A stretch of 64,000 nt of DNA, taken from the NCBI GenBank assembly GCA_963733065.1, contig CAVTBT010000005.1:310001-374000 (forward strand). The letters run 5' to 3'. Under the pieces are notes generated by a model. It was given only the letters and a program-made list of their open reading frames with translations. It was not told the origin of the DNA and searched no databases. This DNA comes from CAVTBT01 sp963733065 (GTDB lineage Bacteria; Actinomycetota; Thermoleophilia; Gaiellales; Gaiellaceae). This document shows, piece after piece, positions 8,924 to 16,547 of the stretch (within the stretch, counting starts at the first letter, position 1; each line of letters opens with the position of its first letter). The position numbers and the translations under genes are program-made.

Positions 8924-9676
8924 ATGGGGCCGGACCTCTTTTTCGCTCTCGAACTCGCGGACGCTGCCGACGCGATCTCGCTGCCGCGATTCGGAGCGCA
9001 TGACCTCGTCGTCGAGACGAAGCCGGACCTGACGCCGGTGACCGAGGCCGACCATGCCGTCGAGCGTGAGCTGCGGCGGCTGATCGCCGAGCGGCGCCCT
9101 GGCGAGGGCGTGCTGGGGGAGGAGTACGGCGAGGACGCCCACACCGGCGAGGCGCGCTGGATCGTGGACCCGATCGACGGCACGCGCAACTTCTCCCGCG
9201 GGATTCCGGTCTGGGCGACGCTGATCGCACTCCAGCGGGCGGGCGTCGTCGAGGTCGCCGTCGTCTCAGCGCCTGCCCTCGGCCGCCGCTGGTGGGCGGA
9301 GCGCGACGGCGGCGCCCACTCCGACCGCGGCGAGCGGCTCCGCGTCTCGGCGGTCGAGCGGCTCGACGATGCGTGCGTGACGGTCGCCCTCGACCGGCCG
9401 GTCGCGGACGCGTTCCGACGGGCGTGGCACCTGCGCGGCCTCGGCGACTTCTGGGCGCACATGCTGGTCGCCGAGGGTGCTGTCGACGTGGCCGTCGATG
9501 CCGTGGGCGTCAAGCTGTGGGACCTCGCCGCGCCGATGCTCGTGGTGGAGGAGGCCGGCGGCCGCTTCACCGACCTGGACGGTCGCCCACGTCCGGACGG
9601 AGGCAGCGCTGTCGCCTCGAACGGGCTCCTGCACGCAGCGGCGCTCGCCGCGGCGACCGCTCAGCCGACCGGGTAG
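8924..9676 (+). CDS. hisN: Inositol monophosphatase-family histidinol phosphatase
   Basis: Mg2+-dependent phosphatase of the IMPase fold, 250 residues. Metal and phosphate motifs are GEEYG (Glu66/67), WIVDPIDGTRNF (Asp82, Asp85) and the late LWDLAAPMLVVEEAGG. The N-terminal ETKPDLTPVTEAD resembles actinobacterial HisN, which removes phosphate from L-histidinol phosphate. No his genes are adjacent, so a broader sugar-phosphatase role cannot be excluded. Confidence 0.8.
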   Translation: MGPDLFFALELADAADAISLPRFGAHDLVVETKPDLTPVTEADHAVERELRRLIAERRPGEGVLGEEYGEDAHTGEARWIVDPIDGTRNFSRGIPVWATLIALQRAGVVEVAVVSAPALGRRWWAERDGGAHSDRGERLRVSAVERLDDACVTVALDRPVADAFRRAWHLRGLGDFWAHMLVAEGAVDVAVDAVGVKLWDLAAPMLVVEEAGGRFTDLDGRPRPDGGSAVASNGLLHAAALAAATAQPTG

Positions 9677-9724
9677 GCGTCCGCGGGCACGACCACCGTT
9701 GAGGCGATCTTGTCGTGCTGGCCG

Positions 9725-9913
9725 TCAGATCGTCGCCGGCTCCTCGGCCGGCTGTTCCTCGCGCAGCCGCCTGATCAGGTCGGCCACGTCCGCGACCTCC
9801 TGCTCGAGGTCTCGCTGGTGCTCCTCGAGCCGCTGCAGCAGCTCGTCGCGGTTCGGGTACCGGCGCCGCATCCAGCCGCCGCTGCGGCGGTGCTCATGCC
9901 TGTGTCCGCACAT
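9725..9913 (-). CDS. Small coiled-coil protein coupled to the PadR gene (62 aa)
   Basis: Starts at ATG 9913 behind a near-perfect ribosome site (AGAGGAGGTGACG), inside the last 20 bases of the padR gene. The N-terminus is His/Arg-rich (MCGHRHEHRRSGGWMRRR) and could bind metal. The rest is an amphipathic helix with heptad spacing (ELLQRLEEHQRDLEQEV). Tight coupling suggests that it works with the regulator, perhaps as a partner or ligand-binding accessory; this is inference. Confidence 0.7.
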   Translation of the reverse strand: MCGHRHEHRRSGGWMRRRYPNRDELLQRLEEHQRDLEQEVADVADLIRRLREEQPAEEPATI

Positions 9914-10304
9914 CGTCACCTCCTCTCGCCGTCGTTCGTGCCAGAAAACCGTCGAGGCCGCCGCGCAGCTCGTCGAGCGCATCGATCCACGACTCGAGGA
10001 GCGCGCGACCCTCGCCGGTGAGCGCGTACGTCCGCTTCGCCGGTCCAGGGAGCTCAGCACTCCACTCCGAGGTGACCATGCCTTCCTCCTCGAGCGCGCG
10101 CAGGAAGCGGTAGAGGTTCCCGACGTCGACCCGCTCGCGGCCGAGCAGCTCCGGCAGGCGCTCCAGCAGCTCGTAGCCGTGGGTCGGCCGCTCGGCGAGC
10201 AGCAGCAGCAACGCCGGCTCGGCGAAGCGCTCCACCCGAGCGCGCACGACCCAGCCGTCTTCGACCCGTCGTCGGTGGCGGAAACCGTGACCGCGACCTC
10301 TCAT
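9894..10304 (-). CDS. PadR-family transcriptional regulator
   Basis: About 136 residues with the PadR winged helix: FAEPALLLLLAERPTHGYELL is the first half and VGNLYRFLRALEEEGMV the recognition helix and wing. The C-terminal helix is for dimerisation. The start is taken as ATG 10304 rather than GTG 10313. A good -10 hexamer (TATAGT) ends 7 bases before the ATG, which fits a leaderless message, and no Shine-Dalgarno is present. A palindrome at the promoter suggests autoregulation. The regulated target is unknown. Confidence 0.85.
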   Translation of the reverse strand: MRGRGHGFRHRRRVEDGWVVRARVERFAEPALLLLLAERPTHGYELLERLPELLGRERVDVGNLYRFLRALEEEGMVTSEWSAELPGPAKRTYALTGEGRALLESWIDALDELRGGLDGFLARTTARGGDDVRTQA

Positions 10305-10311
10305 CGCGATC

Positions 10312-10331
10312 ACTATATGTGAATTACATAT
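10312..10331 (-). promoter_or_regulatory. PadR promoter and probable operator
   Basis: The inverted repeat ATATGT-gaatt-ACATAT (10315-10331) overlaps the minus-strand -10 hexamer TATAGT (10317-10312). ATGT/ACAT half-sites are typical of PadR operators, although the spacing here (5) is shorter than the common 8. Its AT-richness stands out strongly in this sequence. Binding by the downstream PadR protein is inferred. Confidence 0.6.
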
Positions 10332-10346
10332 GTCTGTCGACGAGGA

Positions 10347-11618
10347 TCAGGAACGTCGCACCAGCACAGCCCGCGCCGACGAGGCGGCGCGCATCGGCAC
10401 CGTGCAGGTGAGACGCTTGCCGGCGCACGCCCCGGTCCAGCGGACGAAGCGCCAGCCGCGTGCCGGCGCCGCCCGCAGCGTGACCGGCCGGAACGACGTG
10501 AACGACGCCGAGCACCGCACCCGGCACGTGAGGCCGGCCGGCGTGCTGCGGACGGTGCCCTTCCCGCTCACGCTGACCGTCAGCCGAAAGGCCGACCGCG
10601 CGAAGACGGCCGTCACCGCCGTGGGGGCAGCCAGCGTCAGCGAGCAGGCGCCGCCACCGGTGCACGCGCCGTTCCAGCCGACGAACCGGTGGCCTATCGC
10701 CGGCTCGGCAGCGAGCTGAACCTGGCCGCCGGCGTCCCACTCGCTGGTGCACATGGCGGTGCACACCGGCCCGGGCTGCAGTGAGGTGACCGTGCCCGTG
10801 CCCTGCACCGTCACGGCGAGGGAGACCTGCTGGTCGAGCTTGCGGAGCCAGAGCGAGTCCTGAACGTCGAACCAACCGCCCGTGAAGCCGTAGTAGTCGT
10901 CCCGGCCGGTGTCGAGCAGGAGCTGTGCGAGCGCCGTGCCGGACGCGAAGGGGTAGAGGACGTCAAGCGACGAGTCGCAGGCGTGTCCCTCGCTGCCCGA
11001 ACACGGGTGCAGCGGACCGGGCGACGGCATCGCGCCGAGGGCGTGCAGCAGCTCGTGGGCCGCGATCGTCGCCGTCGGCACGCCGCCGCACGATCCGAGG
11101 TAGACCATGGCGTACGACGGGCCCGTCTCTGCGAAGCCGCCGCCCTCGCCGCACGTTCGCTCCGAGTTGAGCGGCCCGTCGTAGTAGACGATGTACTTGG
11201 CGTCCCTCGACGAGAAGCCGTTGCGGGCCAGCTCCGAGGCGATCACCGGGAAGCGCGAGCCGAGCGACGCCAGGGTGCCGCCGGCCGCGCCGAGGCGGAC
11301 CGCGGACAGGTCGGGCTGAAGGCCGCAGCCGAACGGCACGAGGTCGAAGCGCGGCGTCCGCGTGGTGTCCTGCGTGCGCCACCACGCGTCGATCTGGGCG
11401 ATGTCGCTCTCGATCACCGGCGCGAACGTCGCGCTGCGGTCCGGACCGTCGCTCGGGTAGGCGTAGATCGCATGCACGTACGCGCCGCCGACGACCTGCG
11501 GCCGGTCCGCCGCTGCCGTCGTGCCGCACCACGCGGCGTCCGCTGTCTGCGTCCAGCCGCCGGCCCCCAGCACCGCCAGCACCGCCAGCAGCGCCAGGCG
11601 TCCACGCCGCACGATCAC
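10347..11618 (-). CDS. Secreted HExxH metalloprotease-like protein with InlB-type repeats
   Basis: 423 residues starting at GTG 11618 behind GAGGGAGG. There is a signal peptide of about 30 residues. The central domain contains TIAAHELLHALG with His188-Glu189-x-x-His192, a zincin signature with the following Gly. Paired cysteines (CGEGGG, SCGG, HPC, HAC) suggest disulphides, as expected outside the cell. The C-terminus has two tandem divergent InlB-B-like repeats (VQGTGTVTS...GHRFVGWNGAC and VSGKGTVRS...WRFVRWTGAC). Proteolytic activity is inferred from the motif; the substrate is unknown. Confidence 0.78.
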   Translation of the reverse strand: MIVRRGRLALLAVLAVLGAGGWTQTADAAWCGTTAAADRPQVVGGAYVHAIYAYPSDGPDRSATFAPVIESDIAQIDAWWRTQDTTRTPRFDLVPFGCGLQPDLSAVRLGAAGGTLASLGSRFPVIASELARNGFSSRDAKYIVYYDGPLNSERTCGEGGGFAETGPSYAMVYLGSCGGVPTATIAAHELLHALGAMPSPGPLHPCSGSEGHACDSSLDVLYPFASGTALAQLLLDTGRDDYYGFTGGWFDVQDSLWLRKLDQQVSLAVTVQGTGTVTSLQPGPVCTAMCTSEWDAGGQVQLAAEPAIGHRFVGWNGACTGGGACSLTLAAPTAVTAVFARSAFRLTVSVSGKGTVRSTPAGLTCRVRCSASFTSFRPVTLRAAPARGWRFVRWTGACAGKRLTCTVPMRAASSARAVLVRRS

Positions 11619-11705
11619 CCGCAACCCTCCCTCGTCATGAATCCGAGCCGGCACCAGAGTAGATACGACCCTGGCCGGTCGCATCCCCCGAATCGGTCAC
11701 CGCGC

Positions 11706-12551
11706 CTACTCCAATGCGGCGGCCGTCGCAGCCTCGTAGATCGGGTCGCGGCCGAAGACGTCCAGCTGCTCGGAGAGCAGGTCGCTCGGCGCCGGCGGCT
11801 CGCCTCCCGGCGGATCCACACGCGTTCCGTCGAGCACAACCCGGCGGATGGTCTTCCCAGGGCGGTGGACGAGCCGGACGTGCTTGCGGAGCCTGGAGCG
11901 CAGCCACCCCGCGAGGAGCAGCGCCTCCGCTTGCGGGCCGGTCACCTCGACCGTGCCAGCCAGTCGGATGTCGGGCCAGAGCGCCGCGAGCGCGCCTCGC
12001 CAGTCCCATGTGCGCGTCCATGCGATGTCCGAGACCGCGACGCGATCGAAGAGGGAGCCCAGACGCTCGAACCCACGCGGCAGTCCCTTCCACTCGGTCG
12101 AGTCGACGACGAGCCGGTCGACGACGCCGACGAGCTGCTCGAGCTCCTCCGAGCCCCACGGGGGCTCACCGCGCCAGCGGCAGAAGACGGGCAGGCCCGA
12201 GATCAGCAGGGGCATCACCACGGAGGCCGGCGCCTGCGCGCGGGCGCCCTTCAAGCGCAGCTCGACCACCTCCGAGGACACGCAGCGGTCGGAGCCCTGG
12301 AGCTCGTGCGTGACGACGTCCACGACCGCGTCCAGGCCGTCCTTGCGCCTCGGCTCGGGCGTCAGGAGCACCGTCCTCGACGGGTGGCGTTCCTCCATCG
12401 CCGCGAGCGTCTGCGCGGCCGCCTCGAGCCACGTCGTCGGCGCCCAGACCAGATGCGTCATGACGCTCGTGCGCTGGGTGCCTTCCGGCCGCTCGTCGTT
12501 CAGCGCACGCTCGATCTCGCCGATCGAGGTGTCGGTCAGTGTCGCCGCCAC
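11706..12551 (-). CDS. opcA: Glucose-6-phosphate dehydrogenase assembly protein OpcA
   Basis: 281 residues starting at GTG 12551, overlapping the zwf stop by 16 bp. Recognisable OpcA segments are MTHLVWAPTTWLEAA, VSSEVVELRLKG, SVVMPLLISGLPVFCRWRG and RLVVDSTEWKG. OpcA is needed for full glucose-6-phosphate dehydrogenase activity in actinobacteria and cyanobacteria and normally follows zwf, as here. It is the last gene of the operon. Confidence 0.9.
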   Translation of the reverse strand: MAATLTDTSIGEIERALNDERPEGTQRTSVMTHLVWAPTTWLEAAAQTLAAMEERHPSRTVLLTPEPRRKDGLDAVVDVVTHELQGSDRCVSSEVVELRLKGARAQAPASVVMPLLISGLPVFCRWRGEPPWGSEELEQLVGVVDRLVVDSTEWKGLPRGFERLGSLFDRVAVSDIAWTRTWDWRGALAALWPDIRLAGTVEVTGPQAEALLLAGWLRSRLRKHVRLVHRPGKTIRRVVLDGTRVDPPGGEPPAPSDLLSEQLDVFGRDPIYEAATAAALE

Positions 12552-14092
12552 GCGCGCCCGTCCCGGTGGATGAGGTCGTCCGCCGACGACGGCCCCCACC
12601 TCCCCGCCTCGTAGTTCGGGAAGCTCGGCCGGTCGCGCGACCAGCCGGAGACGATCGCGTCCACGAGGGCCCACTGCTCGTCGACCTCGTCGGCGCGCGT
12701 GAAGAGCGTCGCGTCGCCGAGCATCGCGTCGAGGATGAGGCGCTCGTACGCCTCCGGCAGCCCCGTACGGAAGGCGCCGCCGTAGAGGAAGTCCATGTGC
12801 ACGGTACGGATCTGCATGCCCTGGCCGGGCACCTTCGCGCCGATCGCGAGCGACACGCCCTCGTCCGGCTGCACGTGGATGACCAGGACGTTCGGCTGCA
12901 GGCCCTCCCCCGCGATCTCGGCGAAGGGCGGGTGCGGCGCGCGCTGGAACTGGATGGCGATCGCCGTCTCGCGCCGCGCCAGGCGCTTCCCGAGACGCAC
13001 GTAGAACGGCGTGTCGGCCCAGCGCCAGTTGTCGACGTAGAGCTTCGCCGCGACGAAGGTCTCGGTCATCGAGTCGGCGGCGACGCCCGGTTCCTCGCGG
13101 TAGCCGGGCACCTCCTGCCCCTCGACGAAGCCGCGCCCGTACTGGCCGCGCGCGACGGACTTCGGGCCGGGCGTGTGCAGCGAGCGCAGCACCTTCACCT
13201 TCTCGTTGCGGACGGAGTCGGCCGTGAAGTCGATCGGCGGCTCCATGGCCGTGATGGCGACGAGCTGCAGGAGGTGGTTCTGGAAGATGTCGCGGATCGC
13301 GCCGGCGCGCTCGTAGAAGCCGGCGCGGCCCTCGACGCCGAGCGACTCGGCCACGGAGATCTGGACGTGGTCGATGAACTGGCGGTTCCAGATCGGCTCG
13401 AAGATGCCGTTCGCGAAGCGGAGCGCGAGCATGTTCTGCACGGTCTCCTTGCCGAGGTAGTGGTCGATGCGGAAGACCTCGCTCTCGTCGAACCAGCGCT
13501 GCAACCGCTCGTTGAGCTCGCGCGCGGACGCCCGGTCGTGGCCGAACGGCTTCTCCACGATCAGCCGCATCCACCCTGGCTTCTCCGGGTTCCGGGTGCG
13601 GCCCATCTGGTCGACGATGGTCTCGAACGCGACGGGCGGGACAGCGAGGTAGAGCAGGCGGTTGCCGGCCGTGCCGCGCTCCTCGTCGAGCGCTGCGAGC
13701 TCGTCGAGCAGGCGGTCGTCCATGGTGTCGGAGGAGAAGTCGCTCGCGACGTAGCGCATCCCGGCGGCGAGCGTGTCCCAGGCGTCCTGCCGGAACTCGT
13801 CGCGCGCATGCTTCCGCACGGCCTTCTTCATGTCCGCAATCCATTGCTTGCTCGTCAACTCGCTGCGCGCGACTCCGATCACGCCGAACTGCTCGGGCAG
13901 CAGCCGGCGAAACGCCAATGCGTAGAGCGCCGGGAAGAGCTTGCGCTGCGTCAGGTCGCCGGACGCGCCGAAGATGACGAGCGCGCACGGCTCGGGCGTG
14001 CGGCGCAGTCGCAGCCCCTCCATCAGCGGGTTGGGGCCTGCGCCGTCGGTCTCCGGACGCCCGGTGCCGCGGCTGCGCGGCCGGGTGCTCAC
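12536..14092 (-). CDS. zwf: Glucose-6-phosphate 1-dehydrogenase
   Basis: Oxidises glucose-6-phosphate to 6-phosphogluconolactone with reduction of NADP+. 518 residues starting at GTG 14092, which overlaps the gnd stop as GTGA. The N-terminal NPLMEGLRLRRTPEPC and the nucleotide site VIFGASGDLTQRK are typical. The active-site motif RIDHYLGKE follows mid-protein. No lactonase gene (pgl) is present in this operon. Confidence 0.96.
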   Translation of the reverse strand: MSTRPRSRGTGRPETDGAGPNPLMEGLRLRRTPEPCALVIFGASGDLTQRKLFPALYALAFRRLLPEQFGVIGVARSELTSKQWIADMKKAVRKHARDEFRQDAWDTLAAGMRYVASDFSSDTMDDRLLDELAALDEERGTAGNRLLYLAVPPVAFETIVDQMGRTRNPEKPGWMRLIVEKPFGHDRASARELNERLQRWFDESEVFRIDHYLGKETVQNMLALRFANGIFEPIWNRQFIDHVQISVAESLGVEGRAGFYERAGAIRDIFQNHLLQLVAITAMEPPIDFTADSVRNEKVKVLRSLHTPGPKSVARGQYGRGFVEGQEVPGYREEPGVAADSMTETFVAAKLYVDNWRWADTPFYVRLGKRLARRETAIAIQFQRAPHPPFAEIAGEGLQPNVLVIHVQPDEGVSLAIGAKVPGQGMQIRTVHMDFLYGGAFRTGLPEAYERLILDAMLGDATLFTRADEVDEQWALVDAIVSGWSRDRPSFPNYEAGRWGPSSADDLIHRDGRAWRRH

Positions 14093-14988
14093 CTCGGGTC
14101 GGGCCCCTTCTTCGCCTCTGCGACGGCCTTGACCGCATGGCCGCCGAACTGGTTGCGGAGCGCCGCGTTCACCTTCGCGGCGAAGCTCGCGTCCTGACGC
14201 GATGCAAACCGGGCGAAGAGCGCGGCGCTGATCGTGATGGCGGGGACGTTCTCCTCGATGGCGGCGGCCACGGTCCAGCGCCCTTCGCCGGAGTCCTCGA
14301 CGTACGGGGCGATGGCGTCGAGGTCCGAGCCTTCGTGCTCGAACGCGGCGTGCAGCAGCTCGAGCAGCCACGAGCGCACGACCGAGCCGTAGCGCCAGAT
14401 GCCGGCCACATCGGTGAGGTCGAGGTCGAACTCCGACTGGCGGAGGATCTCGAACCCCTCGGCGTACGCCTGCATGAGGCCGTACTCGATGCCGTTGTGC
14501 ACCATCTTCACGAAGTGGCCTGCCCCCGAGCCGCCGACGTGCGCCCAGCCGTTCTCGGGCGCGAGGGCGTCGAACACGGGGGTGAGCCGCCGGATCGGCG
14601 CCTTGTCGCCGCCGACCATCAGGCAGAAGCCGACCTCGAAGCCCCACACACCGCCCGAGGTACCGACGTCGACGAACGCGATCTTGCCCTTTCGCGCCTC
14701 CTTGTACCGGCTCTGGGAGTCCCGGAAGTTCGAGTTGCCGCCGTCGATGATCGTGTCGCCGGGGTCGAGGATCCCCAGCAACTTCCGGACGGTGTCGTCG
14801 GTGGCCTTCCCCGACGGCACCATCACCCAGACGTGGCGCGGGGGCTCGAGCTGCTTCTTCAGCCCGCGCAGCGTCTTCGCCGAGGAGGCGACGTTGGGGT
14901 CGTAGGTGGCGACCTCCTGGCCGTTCACCTCGAGCCGCCGCGTCATGCCCGAGCCCATGCGGCCCAGGCCGACCATCCCGATCTTCAC
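14089..14988 (-). CDS. gnd: 6-phosphogluconate dehydrogenase, short form
   Basis: Decarboxylates 6-phosphogluconate to ribulose-5-phosphate. 299 residues, the short subfamily rather than the 470-residue form; the short forms are often NAD+-linked, which I infer but cannot confirm. It has the Rossmann motif MVGLGRMG, the substrate site IIDGGNS, DVGTSGGVWG and the catalytic KMVHNGIEYG. The GTG start overlaps the tal stop and the stop overlaps the zwf start (both GTGA). Confidence 0.94.
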   Translation of the reverse strand: MKIGMVGLGRMGSGMTRRLEVNGQEVATYDPNVASSAKTLRGLKKQLEPPRHVWVMVPSGKATDDTVRKLLGILDPGDTIIDGGNSNFRDSQSRYKEARKGKIAFVDVGTSGGVWGFEVGFCLMVGGDKAPIRRLTPVFDALAPENGWAHVGGSGAGHFVKMVHNGIEYGLMQAYAEGFEILRQSEFDLDLTDVAGIWRYGSVVRSWLLELLHAAFEHEGSDLDAIAPYVEDSGEGRWTVAAAIEENVPAITISAALFARFASRQDASFAAKVNAALRNQFGGHAVKAVAEAKKGPDPR

Positions 14989-16091
14989 GCCGCCACCAGC
15001 TGCTCGCGCTTCGCCCTGATCCCCGCGAGCAGCTCGACGAAGGAGTCCGCGAACTTCTGGACGCCCTCCTCCTCGAGCGTGATGACGACGTCGTCGTAGT
15101 CGACTCCTGCCGCCTGCAGGTCGTCGAACAGCTTCCGAGCCGCGTCGAGCCCGCTGGTGAGACTTCCCGCCTTCACGTCCCCGTGGTCCTGGAAGGCCGC
15201 GATCGTCTCGGCCGGCATCGTGTTGACGGTGTCGGGGCCGATCAGCTCCTCGACGTAGAGCACGTCGCGGTACTCCGGATTCTTCGTCGACGTCGACGCC
15301 CAGAGGCAGCGTTGCGGCTTGGCGCCCTTGCCGGCGAGGAACTCCCAGCGTGGACCGGAGAACGCCTCGAGATAGTGCTCGTAGGCGAGCTTCGCGTTTG
15401 CGACGGCGAGCTTGCCCTGCAGCTTGGTGTTGCCGAGCGCCTCGAGCCGCTTGTCGGCTTCCGTGTCGACGCGGCTCACGAAAAAGCTCGCAACCGAGCG
15501 GACCGCCGAGACGTCCTTGCCCGACGCCACGGCACGCTCGAGACCCTTGATGTACGCCTCGACGACGGCCCGGTAGCGCTGCAGCGAGAAGATCAGCGTC
15601 ACGTTGATCGACCTCGTCACGGCGATGCAGTCCTCGATCGCGCTCAGGCCAAGCTCGGTGGCCGGGATCTTGACGAACACGTTCGGCCGGTCGACCTCGT
15701 CATGGAGCCGCATCGCCTCCGCGTAGGTCGCCTCACGGTCGTAGGCAAGCGTCGGATCGACCTCGATCGACACGAAGCCGTCCACGCCGTCGCTGGCCTC
15801 CCAGGCGGGCTTCAGCAGGTCGCAGGCACGCTGGATGTCCTCGACCGCGAGCCGGATGAAGAGCTCCTTGGGCTCGTCTGTCTCCTGCAGCTCCTCGGTC
15901 AACTGGTCGTCGTACCAGCCGCCCTCCGCCATCGCCTTGGCGAAGATCGTCGGGTTTGAGGTGACGCCCACCACGGCGTCCTCGTCGATCAGGCGCTGCA
16001 GCTCTCCCGTCTCGAGCCACTCGCGCGACACGGAGTCGATCCAGACGGACACACCCTGCTCGGAGAGCTCATGCAGTCGTGACTTGGCCAT
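14985..16091 (-). CDS. tal: Transaldolase
   Basis: Transfers dihydroxyacetone units between sugar phosphates in the non-oxidative branch. 368 residues, the longer subfamily common in actinobacteria. It has VVGVTSNPTIFAKA at the N-terminus, FVSIEVDPTLA, and the Schiff-base lysine Lys141 in VFVKIPAT, then RSINVTLIFSLQRY. It starts at ATG 16091 within the 3' end of rpiB (23-bp overlap). Confidence 0.96.
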   Translation of the reverse strand: MAKSRLHELSEQGVSVWIDSVSREWLETGELQRLIDEDAVVGVTSNPTIFAKAMAEGGWYDDQLTEELQETDEPKELFIRLAVEDIQRACDLLKPAWEASDGVDGFVSIEVDPTLAYDREATYAEAMRLHDEVDRPNVFVKIPATELGLSAIEDCIAVTRSINVTLIFSLQRYRAVVEAYIKGLERAVASGKDVSAVRSVASFFVSRVDTEADKRLEALGNTKLQGKLAVANAKLAYEHYLEAFSGPRWEFLAGKGAKPQRCLWASTSTKNPEYRDVLYVEELIGPDTVNTMPAETIAAFQDHGDVKAGSLTSGLDAARKLFDDLQAAGVDYDDVVITLEEEGVQKFADSFVELLAGIRAKREQLVAA

Positions 16092-16545
16092 TGCGCTTCA
16101 TCTCTCTTTCCATGTCGTTCACCTTGTCCAGTCTGCGGACATACCGCTCGCCTCCGTCGAAGCGCGCGCCGAGGAACGCGCGGACGAGCTCGCCGGCGAG
16201 CTCCGCCCCGACGATCTCGGAGCCCAGGCAGAGGACGTTCATGTCGTCGTGCTCCACGCCCTGGTGGGCGGAATAGGTGTCGTGGCAGATCGCGGCGCGG
16301 ATCCCGGCGACCTTGCACGCCGCCACGCTCGCGCCGACGCCGGAGCCGCAGACCAGGATGCCGCGCTCCGCACGCCCGTCGGTGAGCGCAGCCCCGACCT
16401 CGGCCGCCTTGTCCGGGTAGTCGACGCGCTCGGCGTCCGTGTCCGTCCCGAGGTCGACGGGCTCGTGCCCGTGCTCGGCCACCACCGCGAGCACGCGCTC
16501 CCGGAGCTTGACGCCGCGGTGGTCGAACGCAACCGCCACCCGCAT
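16069..16545 (-). CDS. rpiB: Ribose-5-phosphate isomerase B
   Basis: LacAB/RpiB-fold isomerase that interconverts ribulose-5-phosphate and ribose-5-phosphate. 158 residues starting at ATG 16545. The family motifs are VAFDHRGVKLRE, DYPDKAAEV, GILVCGSGVGASVAACK (with the catalytic Cys) and HDTYSAHQGVEHDDMNVL. It lies between tkt and tal in the pentose phosphate operon. Confidence 0.95.
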   Translation of the reverse strand: MRVAVAFDHRGVKLRERVLAVVAEHGHEPVDLGTDTDAERVDYPDKAAEVGAALTDGRAERGILVCGSGVGASVAACKVAGIRAAICHDTYSAHQGVEHDDMNVLCLGSEIVGAELAGELVRAFLGARFDGGERYVRRLDKVNDMEREMKRNGQVTTA

Positions 16546-16547
16546 GC

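Noticed and set aside
5811..9230. 1,139-codon minus-strand frame across ctaB and the secreted-protein gene
   Set aside because: Antisense of well-supported genes in very GC-rich DNA; composition is Arg/Gly/Ala with no motif.
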